Assembly: GCA_021819085.1 (NCBI GenBank)
Contig: JAKASJ010000006.1
Location: 62,001 to 126,000 of the forward strand
Reading direction: 5' to 3'
Source of the DNA: Pseudomonadota bacterium
GTDB taxonomy: Bacteria > Pseudomonadota > Gammaproteobacteria > Acidiferrobacterales > UBA6901
Length of the DNA: 64,000 nucleotides
The notes beneath the pieces were generated by a model, which was not told where the DNA came from, did no database searches, and worked only from the letters and a program-made list of their open reading frames with translations. The first letter of the stretch is position 1, and each line of letters begins with the position of its first letter. Positions 18,705 to 31,068 of the stretch are shown piece after piece. The translations under genes were made by a program, and so were the position numbers.

Positions 18705-20072
18705 ATGTCGTGCCCACGCCTGCTTGTCTTGTGTGTGCTCGTTGCCATCCCGGTACTTTCTCCTGTGGCCGCCTTGGCATCGGACCGGGTTGTTGTGCAA
18801 CTCGATATCAATGGACCCATCGGTCCAGCCACGAGCGACTATGTGCACCGCGGACTGGCACGCGCCAAATCCCTTAATGCCGTACTCGTGGTGCTGCGCA
18901 TGGATACGCCGGGTGGCCTGGACCTGGCCATGCGCCGGATCATACGTGACATTCTTGCTTCGCCCGTACCAGTGGCGGGGTTCGTCTCGCCAAGCGGAGC
19001 GCGTGCGGCCAGCGCCGGCACCTACATTCTCTATGCCTGCAACATCGCCGCCATGGCACCTGCCACAAACCTGGGAGCGGCTACTCCCATAGAGATCGGC
19101 ACTCTGCCGGGCTCCGGCAAAGGGCAGTCGCCCCCCGTGGCCGGCAGCAGCGGAAAACCGGGCGCAGAGCGCGGGACCGGCACCGAAATGCGGAAAATCG
19201 TCAACGATGCTGCCGCCTACATACGCGGCCTCGCGCAGCTGCGTCAGCGTAATGCTGCCTGGGCGGTAAAGGCGGTACGCCATGCAGTGAGTCTGCCTGC
19301 CGAGGAAGCGCTCAAGCTGCGGGTCATCGATCTCATCGCCCGGAATGTTCCCGACCTGCTGGCCAAGGTCAACGGGCGCACGGTCGGCGTCCCTGGTGGT
19401 TCGGTTACCCTAGAAACCGCCGGTGCGCACGTAATTCGCATAAATCCCGGCTGGCGCAATCGCCTGCTTTCGGTGATCACCAATCCGAGCATGGCATACA
19501 TTCTGATGCTGCTTGGGATCTACGGCCTGTTCTTCGAGATGTGGCATCCGGGGCTCGTTTTCCCCGGCGTCCTTGGCGTCATATCCCTGTTGCTGGCCCT
19601 GTTCGCTTTTCAGGTCCTGCCGGTGAGCTTCGCCGGTATTGGCCTGATACTGCTTGGTATCGGGATGATGGTGGCCGAAATATTTGTGCCGAGCTTCGGG
19701 GCGCTCGGGCTCGGAGGGGTCGCCGCATTCGTCGTAGGTTCGGTAATGCTGCTGGATGCGGCTTCTCCGGGGTTCGGGCCCTCATGGTGGCTGGTTGGCG
19801 GTGTGGCGCTGATGAGCGCGGCGTTCTTCATGACGGTGGTCAGTCTGGCGCTGAGGGCGCGTCGGCGGCCGGTCGTGAGCGGACGCGAGCAGATGATCGG
19901 CGCTGTCGGCGAGGCGCTTTCCACCTTCAAGACCGACGGGCGGGTGAGGGTGCATGGCGAGGAGTGGCAAGCACGCACGCGCCTGCCGCTGGTCCGGGGC
20001 CAGAAAGTCAAGGTGGTGGGCATGGAGGGTCTGGTGCTGTCGGTAGAACCATTCGGCGAGGAGGTCGACTAG
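18705..20072 (+). CDS. NfeD family membrane serine protease (ClpP-class)
   Basis: A 455-residue full-length NfeD protein. A signal peptide (~1-25) is followed by a ClpP/SppA-like protease domain with Ser103 in [11 protein letters not shown] and a likely catalytic Lys189 in NAAWAVKAV. Then come four to five hydrophobic helices (about residues 255-395) and a C-terminal OB-fold NfeD domain ([10 protein letters not shown] to SVEPF). Family members cleave the C-terminus of their partner stomatin. The slipin gene begins one base after the stop, so the two form the conserved protease-stomatin operon. Confidence 0.93.
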   Translation: MSCPRLLVLCVLVAIPVLSPVAALASDRVVVQLDINGPIGPATSDYVHRGLARAKSLNAVLVVLRMDTPGGLDLAMRRIIRDILASPVPVAGFVSPSGARAASAGTYILYACNIAAMAPATNLGAATPIEIGTLPGSGKGQSPPVAGSSGKPGAERGTGTEMRKIVNDAAAYIRGLAQLRQRNAAWAVKAVRHAVSLPAEEALKLRVIDLIARNVPDLLAKVNGRTVGVPGGSVTLETAGAHVIRINPGWRNRLLSVITNPSMAYILMLLGIYGLFFEMWHPGLVFPGVLGVISLLLALFAFQVLPVSFAGIGLILLGIGMMVAEIFVPSFGALGLGGVAAFVVGSVMLLDAASPGFGPSWWLVGGVALMSAAFFMTVVSLALRARRRPVVSGREQMIGAVGEALSTFKTDGRVRVHGEEWQARTRLPLVRGQKVKVVGMEGLVLSVEPFGEEVD

Positions 20073-20073
20073 C

Positions 20074-20835
20074 ATGGAATTCCTGTCATTGGTCGTCATC
20101 GTTCTGGTCGTGCTGGTGTTGCTGATTTCAGCGGTGCGCGTCTTGCGTGAATACGAGCGCGGCGTGGTGTTTCTTCTCGGGCGGTTCTGGAAGGTCAAGG
20201 GACCGGGAATGGTCCTCATCATTCCCGCCATCCAGCAGATGGTCAAGGTGGATTTGCGCACCATTGTGTTCGAGGTGCCGCCGCAGGACGTGATTTCGCG
20301 CGACAACGTATCGGTAAAGGTCAGCGCGGTTGTCTACTTTCGGGTGATCGAGCCGCAGCGGGCAATCATCCAGGTAGAGGACTACTATGCAGCAACCAGT
20401 CAGCTCGCGCAGACGACCTTGCGCAGTGTTCTCGGAAAGCACGAGCTTGACGAGATGCTGGCGGAGCGCGACAAGCTGAACGCCGACATCCAGAAGATCC
20501 TCGACTCTGCGACCGACGCCTGGGGAATCAAAGTGGCGAACGTCGAGATCAAGCACGTGGATATCGACGCCGTTCTGGTACGCGCTATTTCCCAACAGGC
20601 TGAGGCCGAGCGCCAGAGGCGCGCCAAGATAATCAATGCCGAAGGCGAATTCCAGGCGGCGGAAAAACTCGTGCAGGCGGCACAACTCATCAGCCAGAGC
20701 CCGCAGGCCCTGCAGTTACGCTACCTGCAGACTCTGGTGACCATTGCCGGCGAAAGGAGCTCGACCATCGTCTTCCCGCTGCCCGTGGATATCCTCACCA
20801 CTTTCCGCGACAGTCTGCAAAAGGGGAAGACATAG
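20074..20835 (+). CDS. Slipin family protein (SPFH/stomatin-like)
   Basis: A 253-residue SPFH protein: an N-terminal membrane helix (residues 4-22), the SPFH core beginning with [12 protein letters not shown], and a C-terminal coiled region rich in Glu, Ala and Gln ([23 protein letters not shown]). Bacterial slipins form membrane-microdomain complexes and are partners of NfeD proteases. GAGGAG overlaps the end of the NfeD gene and sets the start. It converges on hemF. Confidence 0.93.
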   Translation: MEFLSLVVIVLVVLVLLISAVRVLREYERGVVFLLGRFWKVKGPGMVLIIPAIQQMVKVDLRTIVFEVPPQDVISRDNVSVKVSAVVYFRVIEPQRAIIQVEDYYAATSQLAQTTLRSVLGKHELDEMLAERDKLNADIQKILDSATDAWGIKVANVEIKHVDIDAVLVRAISQQAEAERQRRAKIINAEGEFQAAEKLVQAAQLISQSPQALQLRYLQTLVTIAGERSSTIVFPLPVDILTTFRDSLQKGKT

Positions 20836-20907
20836 CCGGATGCGGTCCCTTCCCCGCCCCGCTGCCGAACCGTGTGTCACCAGGTGGCATTGGGCGGCCG
20901 AACCTCG

Positions 20908-22378
<1,471 letters not shown>

Positions 22379-22380
22379 GG

Positions 22381-22893
22381 CTATTTGCCGTACTTCAGCT
22401 GCAGTGCCCGGTCTTTCGCGATAATCTCGGCCGAGTTGGCGGCGCGTTCATCCGCCAGCCGGCCTGCCAGGGCTGGTTCACCGAGGGCCAGAATCTGTGC
22501 TGCCAGGTAGGCGGCATTCTTTGCACCATGTTTGCCGATCGCCACACACGCCACCGGGACTCCGCCGGGCATCTGCACGGTGGAAAGCAGGGCGTCCTCT
22601 CCGTTCAGGGGGCCGCCCTCCATGGGTACTCCGATGACCGGCCTGACGGTGAGTGCGGCGACCGTCCCTGCGAGGTGTGCGGCCAGCCCGGCAGCAGCGA
22701 TGAACACAGCGCAGCCGCGTGCATCGGCGTCCTTGACGTAGGCATGCGTGGCATCCGGTGTGCGGTGCGCGGAGGTAATTTTCATTTCAAACGGTACCCC
22801 GAGCTTCTTCAGCACGGCGGCGGTCGTCTCCATTGTCGGCAGGTCCGAATCGGAGCCCATCAAAACCGCTACGAAAGGCATGGCCATTTGCAT
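22381..22893 (-). CDS. purE: N5-carboxyaminoimidazole ribonucleotide mutase PurE
   Basis: A ~168-170-residue class I PurE with GSDSDLP near the N-terminus, the SAHRTP motif holding the active-site histidine and the [11 protein letters not shown] and PVIGVPM segments. It interconverts N5-CAIR and CAIR in purine synthesis. Two ATG codons at 22893 and 22887 are possible; the second is better spaced from GGGAG. The usual partner purK is not adjacent. Confidence 0.95.
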   Translation of the reverse strand: MQMAMPFVAVLMGSDSDLPTMETTAAVLKKLGVPFEMKITSAHRTPDATHAYVKDADARGCAVFIAAAGLAAHLAGTVAALTVRPVIGVPMEGGPLNGEDALLSTVQMPGGVPVACVAIGKHGAKNAAYLAAQILALGEPALAGRLADERAANSAEIIAKDRALQLKYGK

Positions 22894-23015
22894 TGTCTCC
22901 CGGTGCTGGATTTATTTTCCGTTGACCATGTCGGATTATACAGGGAAACCGCAAGGCAGCGGCGCAGGTCGCCGAAAACGGGCGGGTCCGGCGGGCAGCT
23001 GCCGGAAGCAGACTG

Positions 23016-24299
23016 CTACAGGCCGCGGGCGATTGCGCGATGGCCTATGTCGGTACGGTACTGCACGCCATTCCAGCTGATGCTGCGAGCGAGCGCATAG
23101 GCAAGGCGCTGCGCTTCGGCGACGCTGTCGCCGAGAGCGGTCGCACACAGGACGCGTCCGCCGGCGGTCAGCACCTCTCCGTTCGACACGACCGTTCCGG
23201 CGTGGAATACTTTTTGTTCCGGTCCAGTTTTCACATCCAGGCCGCGGATCACGTCGCCTTTGCGGTAGGGACCGGGATAACCCGCCGCCGCCATGACTAC
23301 ACCGAGTGCGACGCGTGGATCCCACTGCGCCTGAGCGCCGTCGAGTCGACCTTCGACCGCAGCTTCCAGCAGATCCAGAAGGTCCGAGCGCAGGCGCATC
23401 ATGATCGGCTGGGTCTCCGGGTCGCCGAAGCGGCAGTTGTACTCGAGTACTCTGGGTGTGCCATCGGCGGAGATCATGAGGCCGGCATAGAGAAAGCCCG
23501 TATAGGGGTGACCTTCGGCCGCCATGCCGCGCACCGTAGGCTTGATAACCTCATGCAGAACACGGTCATGGATCTGCGGCGTGACAACCGGTGCCGGTGA
23601 GTACGCGCCCATGCCGCCGGTGTTCGGTCCCTGGTCCTGCTCACGCAGGCGCTTATGGTCCTGTGAAGTCGCAAGCGCTAGCACGTGCTCGCCGTCAACC
23701 ATCACGATGAAACTCGCCTCTTCCCCGGCCAGAAATTCCTCCACGACCACGCGTTGCCCGGCTTCACCGAATGCATTGCCGGCCAGCATGGTGTGTGCGG
23801 CCGTGGCCGCCTCTTCTGTCGTCTGCGCGATGATTACTCCTTTCCCGGCAGCAAGGCCGTCGGCCTTGACGACGATGGGCGCGCCCATCCTGCGTATGTA
23901 GGCTTCCGCCTGAGCCGCATTGGTAAAACTGCCATATGCGGCGGTCGGAATGTGGTGCCGTGCCAGAAAATCCTTGGCAAAGACCTTCGAGCCCTCAAGC
24001 TGGGCCGCCGCACGGCTTGGACCGAAGCAGCGCAGACCGGCTTCCCTGAAGCGGTCGACGATGCCAAGCACCAGCGGCGCCTCGGGCCCGACAATCGTTA
24101 GATCGATCCCGGAGCCAAGCGCAAAGTGTAACAGGCCATCAATATCATCAGCGCCGATAGCGACATTCTCGCACTTGCTCTCGCGCGCGGTACCGGCGTT
24201 GCCCGGTGCCACGAAGATCTTTTCGGCACGCGCAGATTGCGCTGCCTTCCAGGCCAGCGCGTGCTCGCGCCCGCCGCCGCCCACGATAAGGACCTTCAT
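23016..24299 (-). CDS. purD: Phosphoribosylamine--glycine ligase
   Basis: A 427-residue ATP-grasp ligase opening with MKVLIVGGGGREHALAWK, with the ATP-grasp segments PIVVKADGLAAGKGV and EYNCRFGDPETQ. It joins phosphoribosylamine and glycine to give GAR in purine synthesis. The ATG at 24299 overlaps the stop of the upstream acetyltransferase gene as ATGA, so translation is coupled. The long upstream opening lacks family sequence. Confidence 0.96.
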   Translation of the reverse strand: MKVLIVGGGGREHALAWKAAQSARAEKIFVAPGNAGTARESKCENVAIGADDIDGLLHFALGSGIDLTIVGPEAPLVLGIVDRFREAGLRCFGPSRAAAQLEGSKVFAKDFLARHHIPTAAYGSFTNAAQAEAYIRRMGAPIVVKADGLAAGKGVIIAQTTEEAATAAHTMLAGNAFGEAGQRVVVEEFLAGEEASFIVMVDGEHVLALATSQDHKRLREQDQGPNTGGMGAYSPAPVVTPQIHDRVLHEVIKPTVRGMAAEGHPYTGFLYAGLMISADGTPRVLEYNCRFGDPETQPIMMRLRSDLLDLLEAAVEGRLDGAQAQWDPRVALGVVMAAAGYPGPYRKGDVIRGLDVKTGPEQKVFHAGTVVSNGEVLTAGGRVLCATALGDSVAEAQRLAYALARSISWNGVQYRTDIGHRAIARGL

Positions 24300-24727
24300 G
24301 AGTATTCGTCCAGGTTCAGAGAGAAATGGTGGGCGGAGATGCGCATGCGTCGGGCGCAGTAGAAACGATGTGCAGCGTACCGCTGTACGCCGGAATCCAG
24401 GTGCATCTCGACGCACCCTTGCGCGGCGGCGTGCTTCACCAGCCAGCCGAACAACCGGCTTCCGTAGCCTCGTGATCGACGATCCTGCGCAGTAACGAGG
24501 TCGTCGACGTACATCACCTTCCCGTGCGACAGCCTGTCCATGATGCGAAACCCGGCCAGCGAAAGCACCTCCTCGCCATCCTCAAGGCAGGCTAGTTGGT
24601 AGCCCTGCTGCTGCTGGACCTGAACCTGCCGGATGAATTGGTCCTCGGCCAGATGCGTGCGCAGTTGCACCATGACGGTAAAGCAGTGCCTGATTTCGCT
24701 TTCAGCGGTGACGATGACGATGTTCAT
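24296..24727 (-). CDS. GNAT family N-acetyltransferase
   Basis: A 143-residue acetyltransferase of the GNAT fold. The acetyl-CoA-binding loop is recognisable as RRSRGYGSRLFGWL and is followed by the alpha4/beta region VEMHLDSGVQRYAAHRFY typical of the superfamily. The substrate is unknown. It sits between purH and purD, with an ATGA overlap with purD, so it is co-expressed with purine genes; whether that is functional is not known. A TTG at 24763 could extend the N-terminus by 12 residues. Confidence 0.85.
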   Translation of the reverse strand: MNIVIVTAESEIRHCFTVMVQLRTHLAEDQFIRQVQVQQQQGYQLACLEDGEEVLSLAGFRIMDRLSHGKVMYVDDLVTAQDRRSRGYGSRLFGWLVKHAAAQGCVEMHLDSGVQRYAAHRFYCARRMRISAHHFSLNLDEYS

Positions 24728-24769
24728 ATCGAAATGAGAGCGGCGCAGCGGGATGTTGCGCAAGCAGGG

Positions 24770-26341
24770 CTAGTGCCGAAAGTGCCGCATGCCGGTGAAG
24801 ACCATGGCAATGCCGTGCTGATCAGCTGCCTCGATGACCTCCTGGTCGCGCATGGAGCCACCCGGCTGGATCACCGCGGTTACTCCGACTTCCGCTGCCT
24901 GATCGAGGCCGTCGCGGAATGGAAAGAACGCATCCGACGCCATCACCGAACCGCGAACCTCGAGGCCGGCGTCTGCCGCCTTGATGGAAGCGATGCGTGC
25001 ACTGTACACCCGGCTCATTTGCCCAGCACCCACGCCCAAGGTACGCCCGGCCTTGCAGTAAACGATGGCATTGGACTTGACGAACTTGACGACCTTCCAG
25101 GAGAACAGAAGATCGTTGATCTCGTTCGTGGTTGGTGCTCGGCGCGTGACAACCTTGAGATCAGTCCGGCCAAGCACGGCATTGTCGCGCTCCTGAACCA
25201 GCAACCCGCCGGTGACGCGCCTGAAATCCAGCCCGGGCGGCCGTTCACCCCGCCATTCACCGCACTCGAGCACGCGCACATTCTGCTTCGCTGCGAGAAC
25301 CGCGCGCGCATCCGGCATGACCGATGGAGCAACAATCACCTCCACGAACTGGCGCTCGATAATGGCGCGCGCTGTTGAGGCGTCCAGCGCGCGGTTGAAA
25401 GCGATGATGCCGCCGAATGCCGAAGTCGGATCGGTGATATAGGCGTTCTGGTAGGCATCGAGCACCGTGTCGGCTACCGCCACGCCGCAGGGATTGGCAT
25501 GTTTGACTATGACGCATGCCGGCTCGTCAAAGGACTTAACGCATTCCAGCGCGGCGTCAGTGTCGGCAATGTTGTTAAACGACAGTTCCTTGCCCTGCAG
25601 CTGCGCCGCGGTCGAAATACAGGCCTCCGCCGGGGCATGCTCCCGATAGAACGCAGCCTGCTGGTGAGGGTTTTCCCCGTAGCGCATGTCCTGGGCTTTG
25701 ACAAACTGGGCGTTAAAGGTCCGCGGAAAGCGCACGCGTCCGCCGCCGGGTTCCAGGGTGCCGAGATAATTGGCGATGGCGCCATCATAGCGCGCCGTGT
25801 GCTCGAAGGCTTTCACCGCCAGTGCGAAGCGCGTGCCATCGGTCAGCGCACCACCGTGTGCCTTCATCTCCTCAATCACGACCCTGCAATCGGCGTTGTC
25901 TACGACCACTGCCACCGCTGCGTGATTTTTCGCGGCGGCGCGCAGCAGGGTCGGGCCGCCGATGTCGATGTTTTCGATCGCCAGATCGAGCGTACAGTCG
26001 CTGCGCGCCACGGTCTGTTCAAAAGGGTAGAGGTTGACGACTACCAGGTCTATGGGCTGGATGCCGTGCCGTTCCATGGCCTGAAGGTGGCTTTGTAGGT
26101 CGCGCCGACCGAGCACGCCGCCGTGGATCCGAGGATGCAGCGTCTTGAGCCGCCCATCGAGCATCTCGGGAAAGCCGGTGTAGTCCGACACTTCCGTGAC
26201 CTTAATGCCGTTGTCGGCAAGCAGCCTGGCGGTTCCGCCTGTTGAAATGATTTCGACTTCGCGGGTTAGAAGGAACCTGGCAAATTCGACGATGCCCGTC
26301 TTTTCCGAGACGCTGATCAGAGCGCGTTTGATGATCGACAT
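24770..26341 (-). CDS. purH: Bifunctional AICAR transformylase / IMP cyclohydrolase PurH
   Basis: A 523-residue protein with the N-terminal MGS-like IMP cyclohydrolase domain ([16 protein letters not shown], then [11 protein letters not shown]) and the C-terminal AICAR transformylase domain ([13 protein letters not shown], the [10 protein letters not shown] catalytic stretch and FFPFRDGLD near the end). It carries out the last two steps to IMP. AGAGG precedes the ATG at 26341. It follows fis and precedes the GNAT gene and purD. Confidence 0.97.
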   Translation of the reverse strand: MSIIKRALISVSEKTGIVEFARFLLTREVEIISTGGTARLLADNGIKVTEVSDYTGFPEMLDGRLKTLHPRIHGGVLGRRDLQSHLQAMERHGIQPIDLVVVNLYPFEQTVARSDCTLDLAIENIDIGGPTLLRAAAKNHAAVAVVVDNADCRVVIEEMKAHGGALTDGTRFALAVKAFEHTARYDGAIANYLGTLEPGGGRVRFPRTFNAQFVKAQDMRYGENPHQQAAFYREHAPAEACISTAAQLQGKELSFNNIADTDAALECVKSFDEPACVIVKHANPCGVAVADTVLDAYQNAYITDPTSAFGGIIAFNRALDASTARAIIERQFVEVIVAPSVMPDARAVLAAKQNVRVLECGEWRGERPPGLDFRRVTGGLLVQERDNAVLGRTDLKVVTRRAPTTNEINDLLFSWKVVKFVKSNAIVYCKAGRTLGVGAGQMSRVYSARIASIKAADAGLEVRGSVMASDAFFPFRDGLDQAAEVGVTAVIQPGGSMRDQEVIEAADQHGIAMVFTGMRHFRH

Positions 26342-26467
26342 GCTGCCTCTTAACCGGTTGTTGGCGAGACCCTGGACAAAGATCCGGGAATTCGGTTGCC
26401 GCTGTGCTTTTGCGCAAGCAGGTCACTCAGTTGCGCATGTGCCTGTGCCCGCAATAGCCGGAGTTCG

Positions 26468-26713
26468 TCACTCCAGTCCGTGCAGTTTGAGCTTCTTGCG
26501 CAAGGTATTGCGATTGATCCCAAGCATCCGAGCTGCCTTGCACTGGTTGCTCTGTGCGTGCTGCATGACTGCCTCAAGCAGCGGACGCTCGACTTCGCTG
26601 ATGACCATGGCGTACAGGCTGCCCGGCTTCTCGCCATCCAGGTCATGAAAGTAGCGCTCGAGCGCGCTCCTTACGCAGGCGGCAAGCGGCCCTTTGCGAT
26701 GATGCTCTTTCAT
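26468..26713 (-). CDS. fis: Fis-family DNA-binding protein
   Basis: An 81-residue protein with the C-terminal Fis helix-turn-helix (NQCKAARMLGINRNTLRKKL) and the LLEAVMQHA dimer helix. The N-terminal beta-hairpin arm of enteric Fis is shorter here. Fis-like proteins bend DNA and modulate rRNA promoters and recombination. The ATGA overlap with the dusB stop reproduces the enteric dusB-fis operon and supports the name. It lies 126 bases upstream of purH. Confidence 0.92.
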   Translation of the reverse strand: MKEHHRKGPLAACVRSALERYFHDLDGEKPGSLYAMVISEVERPLLEAVMQHAQSNQCKAARMLGINRNTLRKKLKLHGLE

Positions 26714-27708
26714 GCCGCGATTCCGGCTGCCCGTGCGATCGCGTCGGCCTGCCGAGCGAAAAATTCCTCGATCATGTCGATCTGCGCCGTCGCCGTCTCT
26801 GCTTGGTTGATGGCATGACGGAATGTGCCGCCGCCAACGAAGCCCTTGCTGTACCAGGATATGTGCTTGCGTGCGATGCGCACGCCCAGATGCTCGCCAT
26901 AAAACCCGTACAGGTCTCCGAGATGACCGAGCAGAATGTCACGGATCTCGCGCGGACCCGGTTCCGGGAGAAGTGTTCCGGTGCGAAGAAAATGCCCGAT
27001 TTCCCGGAAAATCCATGGTCTGCCCTGGGCGGCGCGACCGATCATGATGCCGTCGGCTCCGGTTTTTTCGAGAACGTACCTGGCTTTTTCCGGGGAGTCG
27101 ATGTCGCCATTGGCGATGACCGGGATCCGGACCGCTTCCTTGATCGCAGCAATGGTCTCGTATTCCGCATCGCCCTGGTAGGCGTCCGCGCGGGTGCGAC
27201 CGTGCACAGCCAGCGCCTGGATTCCGGCCTCCTCGGCGATACGTGCGATCCTCACGCCGTTGCGATGGTCGCGGTCCCAGCCGGTACGGATCTTGAGGGT
27301 GACCGGAACATCGACGCTCCGTACCACGGCCTCGACGATGCGCGTGACGAGCGGCTCATCGCGCAGCAATGCCGAACCGGCGAGCACATTGCACACCTTT
27401 TTGGCCGGACAACCCATGTTGATATCGATGATCTGTGCCCCGCGATCCACGTTGTGACGCGCCGCTTCGGCCATCATCGCCGGGTCAGCTCCGGCCAGCT
27501 GCACTGACTTCGGTTCCGGCTCGCCATCATGATTGGCGCGCCGCAGTGTTTTCTCGCTTCCCCACAAGAGCGAGTTGGAAGAAACCATCTCGGACACTGC
27601 CATGCCGGCACCGAGCCTGCGACACAGCTGGCGGAACGGGCGGTCCGTGACCCCGGCCATGGGCGCGACGATCAGGTTGTTCTTCAGAGAGTAGGGGCCC
27701 AGTCGCAT
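26710..27708 (-). CDS. dusB: tRNA-dihydrouridine synthase B
   Basis: A 332-residue FMN enzyme. APMAGVTDRPFRQLC opens the TIM barrel, the catalytic cysteine lies in INMGCPAKKVCN, and HGRTRADAYQGDA and GDIDSPEKA mark the flavin site. It reduces uridine 17 in tRNA D-loops in enteric bacteria. The ATG at 27708 gives the family N-terminus MRLGPYSLKNNLIVAP. It is followed by fis in an overlapping arrangement. Confidence 0.95.
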   Translation of the reverse strand: MRLGPYSLKNNLIVAPMAGVTDRPFRQLCRRLGAGMAVSEMVSSNSLLWGSEKTLRRANHDGEPEPKSVQLAGADPAMMAEAARHNVDRGAQIIDINMGCPAKKVCNVLAGSALLRDEPLVTRIVEAVVRSVDVPVTLKIRTGWDRDHRNGVRIARIAEEAGIQALAVHGRTRADAYQGDAEYETIAAIKEAVRIPVIANGDIDSPEKARYVLEKTGADGIMIGRAAQGRPWIFREIGHFLRTGTLLPEPGPREIRDILLGHLGDLYGFYGEHLGVRIARKHISWYSKGFVGGGTFRHAINQAETATAQIDMIEEFFARQADAIARAAGIAA

Positions 27709-27877
27709 CAAGGTCTTGTTCGTATTGCAGAGGGAAAGGGCGGCATAATACTCATAAATTGTGGGTGCAGGGAAGAGGCGGCTCGATGTGTGCCGCTCGC
27801 GCCGATCCGGGCGGTGTTGCATCGCATCCGGTGCATCGGTCGCGATGACCAGAGCCCCGGATTCCGGCGTGCCACCG

Positions 27878-28672
27878 CTACCGGGCGGCGAACAGCTGGA
27901 TCTCGTAACCGACCGCGCGCGCACCGGGGTTGAGGACGTCGAAGGAGACCGGAATCGCAACGTTCGGCGGCATGCCGGCGTAGGCTGACGCCTTGCCAAG
28001 GTATTCGCGGGGACGAAACACACGCCGGGCGATCACATCTCCGCCGCTGCCGTTAAAGGTGATTTCGAGCAACGGATAAGGCTGCGTGCGGGAAGCGCGG
28101 TTGACCAGGGTCGCGGTAATGCGCAGGGCGTTGGCGACCTTTGGATGCAGGGCGATCTGTGCCCGTTCCAGGTCGATCAAGGCGATGTCCGTTCGTGCAG
28201 CGGCTCTGAACCCGAGCCAGCGCCTGGCGTCCGTCACGACCCGGTTGATCGGCGGATACCACAGCGAGAGTGTCGGGCCATAGAAGTACAGTACTTGTGC
28301 ACCAAGAAGGAGCACGAGAAGCAGATTGCCCAGGACCCAGAACGGCGTGCGCGTGCGCGGTCGACGGGCACGGCGTAACAGAGGGAACTCCAGCATTCCG
28401 GCTTCGGACGGGACTTCAGGCGATGAGCCCTCGGTCGACGTGGCGGTGACAACGCGGTCGGCGATGCCTGCAGCAGCCACTTTCCCGTCTGGTGTCGCGG
28501 CGGCGGTATTGCCACTCGGCGCCTCATCCTCCCGGGGCAGCCCATGCAGCAGTACGTCGTTGCTCTGGAATACCGCGGAGCACCGCCCGCATCGGACCAG
28601 ACCGCCACGGGCTGCACGCTGCGCCTCGGTAAGACTGAACACGGTGTGGCAGCGCGGGCAGCGGGTGTACAT
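27878..28672 (-). CDS. Zinc-ribbon and DUF3426 domain protein
   Basis: A 264-residue protein. An N-terminal MJ0042-type zinc ribbon (MYTRCPRCHTVF..., cysteines 5, 8, 28 and 31) is followed by a variable linker, one membrane helix (WVLGNLLLVLLLGAQVLYFY, near residues 118-137) and a C-terminal DUF3426 domain. Such proteins lie between prmA and dusB in many Proteobacteria; their function is not known. A periplasmic position for the C-terminal domain is predicted from the single helix. Confidence 0.88.
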   Translation of the reverse strand: MYTRCPRCHTVFSLTEAQRAARGGLVRCGRCSAVFQSNDVLLHGLPREDEAPSGNTAAATPDGKVAAAGIADRVVTATSTEGSSPEVPSEAGMLEFPLLRRARRPRTRTPFWVLGNLLLVLLLGAQVLYFYGPTLSLWYPPINRVVTDARRWLGFRAAARTDIALIDLERAQIALHPKVANALRITATLVNRASRTQPYPLLEITFNGSGGDVIARRVFRPREYLGKASAYAGMPPNVAIPVSFDVLNPGARAVGYEIQLFAAR

Positions 28673-28693
28673 GATTCGGTGGTCGTAAGGAAT

Positions 28694-29587
28694 TCAACCG
28701 TTCAGCGCGGATCTGCGACAAGCCAGCAACGCCCAGCCGTCCCGGATGCGGGTTTCGGTGGAAAATGCCGCCGCATAGTGGCGCTCGACCTCGGCAGCCT
28801 GCTGTTCCAGCATCCCCGATAGCAGCAGGACACCGCCAGCGCGCGTGAGCCTGCTAAGGCGCGGAGCGAGCTGGATCAGGGGATCAGCCAGGATGTTGGC
28901 GACGACGATATCGGCGTCCACACACGCCGGCAGGGACTGTGGTATGGCGGTGGACAACCGGTCGCCCACGTCATTGCGCCGTGCGTTCTCGCAGGTCACC
29001 GCCAGCGCGGCGGCGTCGATATCGACCGCCCAGGCGCTGCGTGCGCCCAGCTTCAGTGCAGCGATAGCGAGGATGCCGGAACCGCAGCCGAAATCGATGA
29101 TTTCGCTTCCCGACAGCATGTTGGTCGCGAGCCAGTCCAGACATAATGCAGTCGTGGCGTGTGTTCCAGTACCGAACGCGAGGCCTGGATCGAGAATGAC
29201 AGCCACTGCCGGCGGCGGTGGCGGAGCATGCCAGCTGGGACAGATCCATAGATTCCCGCCGACGTGCAGTGGCGTGAAGCGGTCCATCCAGGCCCGCTCC
29301 CAGTCCTGGTCCGGTAAGCGGTCGGCTGCCCAGGTGGGGGGCGTATCCATGCCCAGCAGGGCCACCACATCGCCGACAAACCGCGATGGCTCCGTGTCGT
29401 CGGACAGCAAGGCGCTCAGGTTGGTATGCGCCCACAGGCGCGGCTCGTCGTTGCCGGTGCTGCCAAAAAGCACTTCATTGCCGGCATCTTCCAGCATGAC
29501 CGCAAGTGCGCCGCAGCGCTCCAGGGCATCCGCGATGCTGTCCGCCTGCTCGCGGTCAACCCTTAAGTGGACGCGGAGCCAAGGCAT
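28694..29587 (-). CDS. prmA: Ribosomal protein uL11 methyltransferase PrmA
   Basis: A 297-residue SAM-dependent methyltransferase. The N-terminal L11-recognition domain (MPWLRVHLRVDREQADSIAD) precedes the catalytic domain with PGLAFGTGTHATT, the SAM motif DFGCGSGILAIAALKLGA and the NILA motif (ADIVVANILADPL). It methylates several amino groups of L11. It lies between accC and the DUF3426 gene in the conserved accB-accC-prmA order. Confidence 0.95.
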   Translation of the reverse strand: MPWLRVHLRVDREQADSIADALERCGALAVMLEDAGNEVLFGSTGNDEPRLWAHTNLSALLSDDTEPSRFVGDVVALLGMDTPPTWAADRLPDQDWERAWMDRFTPLHVGGNLWICPSWHAPPPPPAVAVILDPGLAFGTGTHATTALCLDWLATNMLSGSEIIDFGCGSGILAIAALKLGARSAWAVDIDAAALAVTCENARRNDVGDRLSTAIPQSLPACVDADIVVANILADPLIQLAPRLSRLTRAGGVLLLSGMLEQQAAEVERHYAAAFSTETRIRDGWALLACRRSALNG

Positions 29588-29705
29588 GGCGATTCACGTA
29601 AAGCGTCTGCACGACAGCTGCCATCGGTTTCGACATGCGGAATGCATCGCTTGGGTTCACCTCGGGGTGCCGAAGGGCCGTAGCCGGTCGGCGACCGATT
29701 GTCTG

Positions 29706-31046
29706 TCAGAGTCCTAGCTTCTTTTCCAGGTAGTGAATGTTTACCCCGCCAGAGGCGAACGCGGCGTCATTCATGATGTCCTGGTGCAGGGCAATATTCG
29801 TTCGAATCCCGTCGATCACCATCTCGCTCAGGGCAATGCGCATGCGGGCCATGGCGATCTCGCGATCCGTTCCGAATGCAATGAGCTTGCCGATCATCGA
29901 GTCGTAAAAGGGTGGGACCACATAGTTATTGTACACATGCGAATCGACGCGGATTCCCGGTCCGCCCGGCTGATGGAACTGGGTAATGCGCCCCGGCGAA
30001 GGCATGAAGGTTCGGGGGTCTTCGGCGTTGATACGGCACTCGATCGCATGACCTTGCCACGTAATATCCTTCTGGCGATACGACAGGCGCTCGCCCGAGG
30101 CGATCAGCAACTGTTCGCGGACGATATCCACGCCGGTAACCATCTCTGTCACCGGATGTTCCACCTGCACGCGTGTATTCATTTCAATGAAATAGAATTC
30201 GCCGTTCTCATACAGGAATTCAAAGGTCCCGGCTCCGCGGTAGCCGATTTTGCGACAGGCCTCCGCGCAGCGCTCGCCCATGCGCTGGCGTACCCGTTCC
30301 GAAATACCCGGGGCGGGGCTTTCCTCGACCACTTTCTGATGACGCCGTTGCATAGAGCAGTCGCGTTCGCCCAGGTGTATGGCGTTGCCGTGCTCGTCGG
30401 CCAGAACTTGGAACTCCACGTGGCGTGGATTCTCCAGGTATTTCTCCATGTACACGATGTCGTTATTGAAAGCTGCCTTCGCTTCGGCACGGGTAAGCGA
30501 TATGGCGTTGCGCAGGGCGGCTTCGCTGTGTACCACGCGCATTCCCTTCCCGCCGCCACCACCGGTAGCCTTGATGAGCACGGGGTAACCGATGTCCGCA
30601 GCGAGTCTGAGGTTTTCGTCGTCATCTTCCGAGAGCGGTCCGTCGGATCCGGGCACGCACGGTACCCCGGCTTTCTTCATAGCCCGGATGGCGGAGATTT
30701 TGTCGCCCATCAGTCGAATGGTTTCGGCCCGCGGACCGATGAAGATAAACCCGCTCTGTTCGACGCGTTCAGCGAAATCCGCATTCTCCGAAAGGAAGCC
30801 GTAGCCCGGATGAATGGCGACCGCGTCGGTGACTTCGGCGGCACTGATAACCGCCGGAATGTTCAGATAGCTGTCCCTGGCTGGCGGTGGACCGATGCAC
30901 ACGGATTCGTCCGCAAGCTTGACGTACTTCGCGTCCCGATCAGCCTCGGAGTGCAGCGCGACGGTCCGGATGCCCAAAGTGCGGCACGCCCGCTGGATGC
31001 GCAACGCGATCTCACCACGATTGGCTATAACTACTTTCTCGATCAT
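29706..31046 (-). CDS. accC: Biotin carboxylase subunit of acetyl-CoA carboxylase
   Basis: A 446-residue ATP-grasp enzyme starting [17 protein letters not shown]. The glycine-rich ATP lid [10 protein letters not shown], the [15 protein letters not shown] segment and the [14 protein letters not shown] catalytic stretch are present. It carboxylates the biotin on AccB with bicarbonate and ATP, the first half of malonyl-CoA formation. The ATG at 31046 lies 22 bases after the accB stop. Confidence 0.97.
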   Translation of the reverse strand: MIEKVVIANRGEIALRIQRACRTLGIRTVALHSEADRDAKYVKLADESVCIGPPPARDSYLNIPAVISAAEVTDAVAIHPGYGFLSENADFAERVEQSGFIFIGPRAETIRLMGDKISAIRAMKKAGVPCVPGSDGPLSEDDDENLRLAADIGYPVLIKATGGGGGKGMRVVHSEAALRNAISLTRAEAKAAFNNDIVYMEKYLENPRHVEFQVLADEHGNAIHLGERDCSMQRRHQKVVEESPAPGISERVRQRMGERCAEACRKIGYRGAGTFEFLYENGEFYFIEMNTRVQVEHPVTEMVTGVDIVREQLLIASGERLSYRQKDITWQGHAIECRINAEDPRTFMPSPGRITQFHQPGGPGIRVDSHVYNNYVVPPFYDSMIGKLIAFGTDREIAMARMRIALSEMVIDGIRTNIALHQDIMNDAAFASGGVNIHYLEKKLGL

Positions 31047-31068
31047 GGAATTGCCGGGGCAGGGGTGA

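Noticed and set aside
29795..29812. tRNA-like T-arm sequence GTTCGAATCCC
   Set aside because: It lies within the accC coding region with no acceptor or anticodon arms around it.
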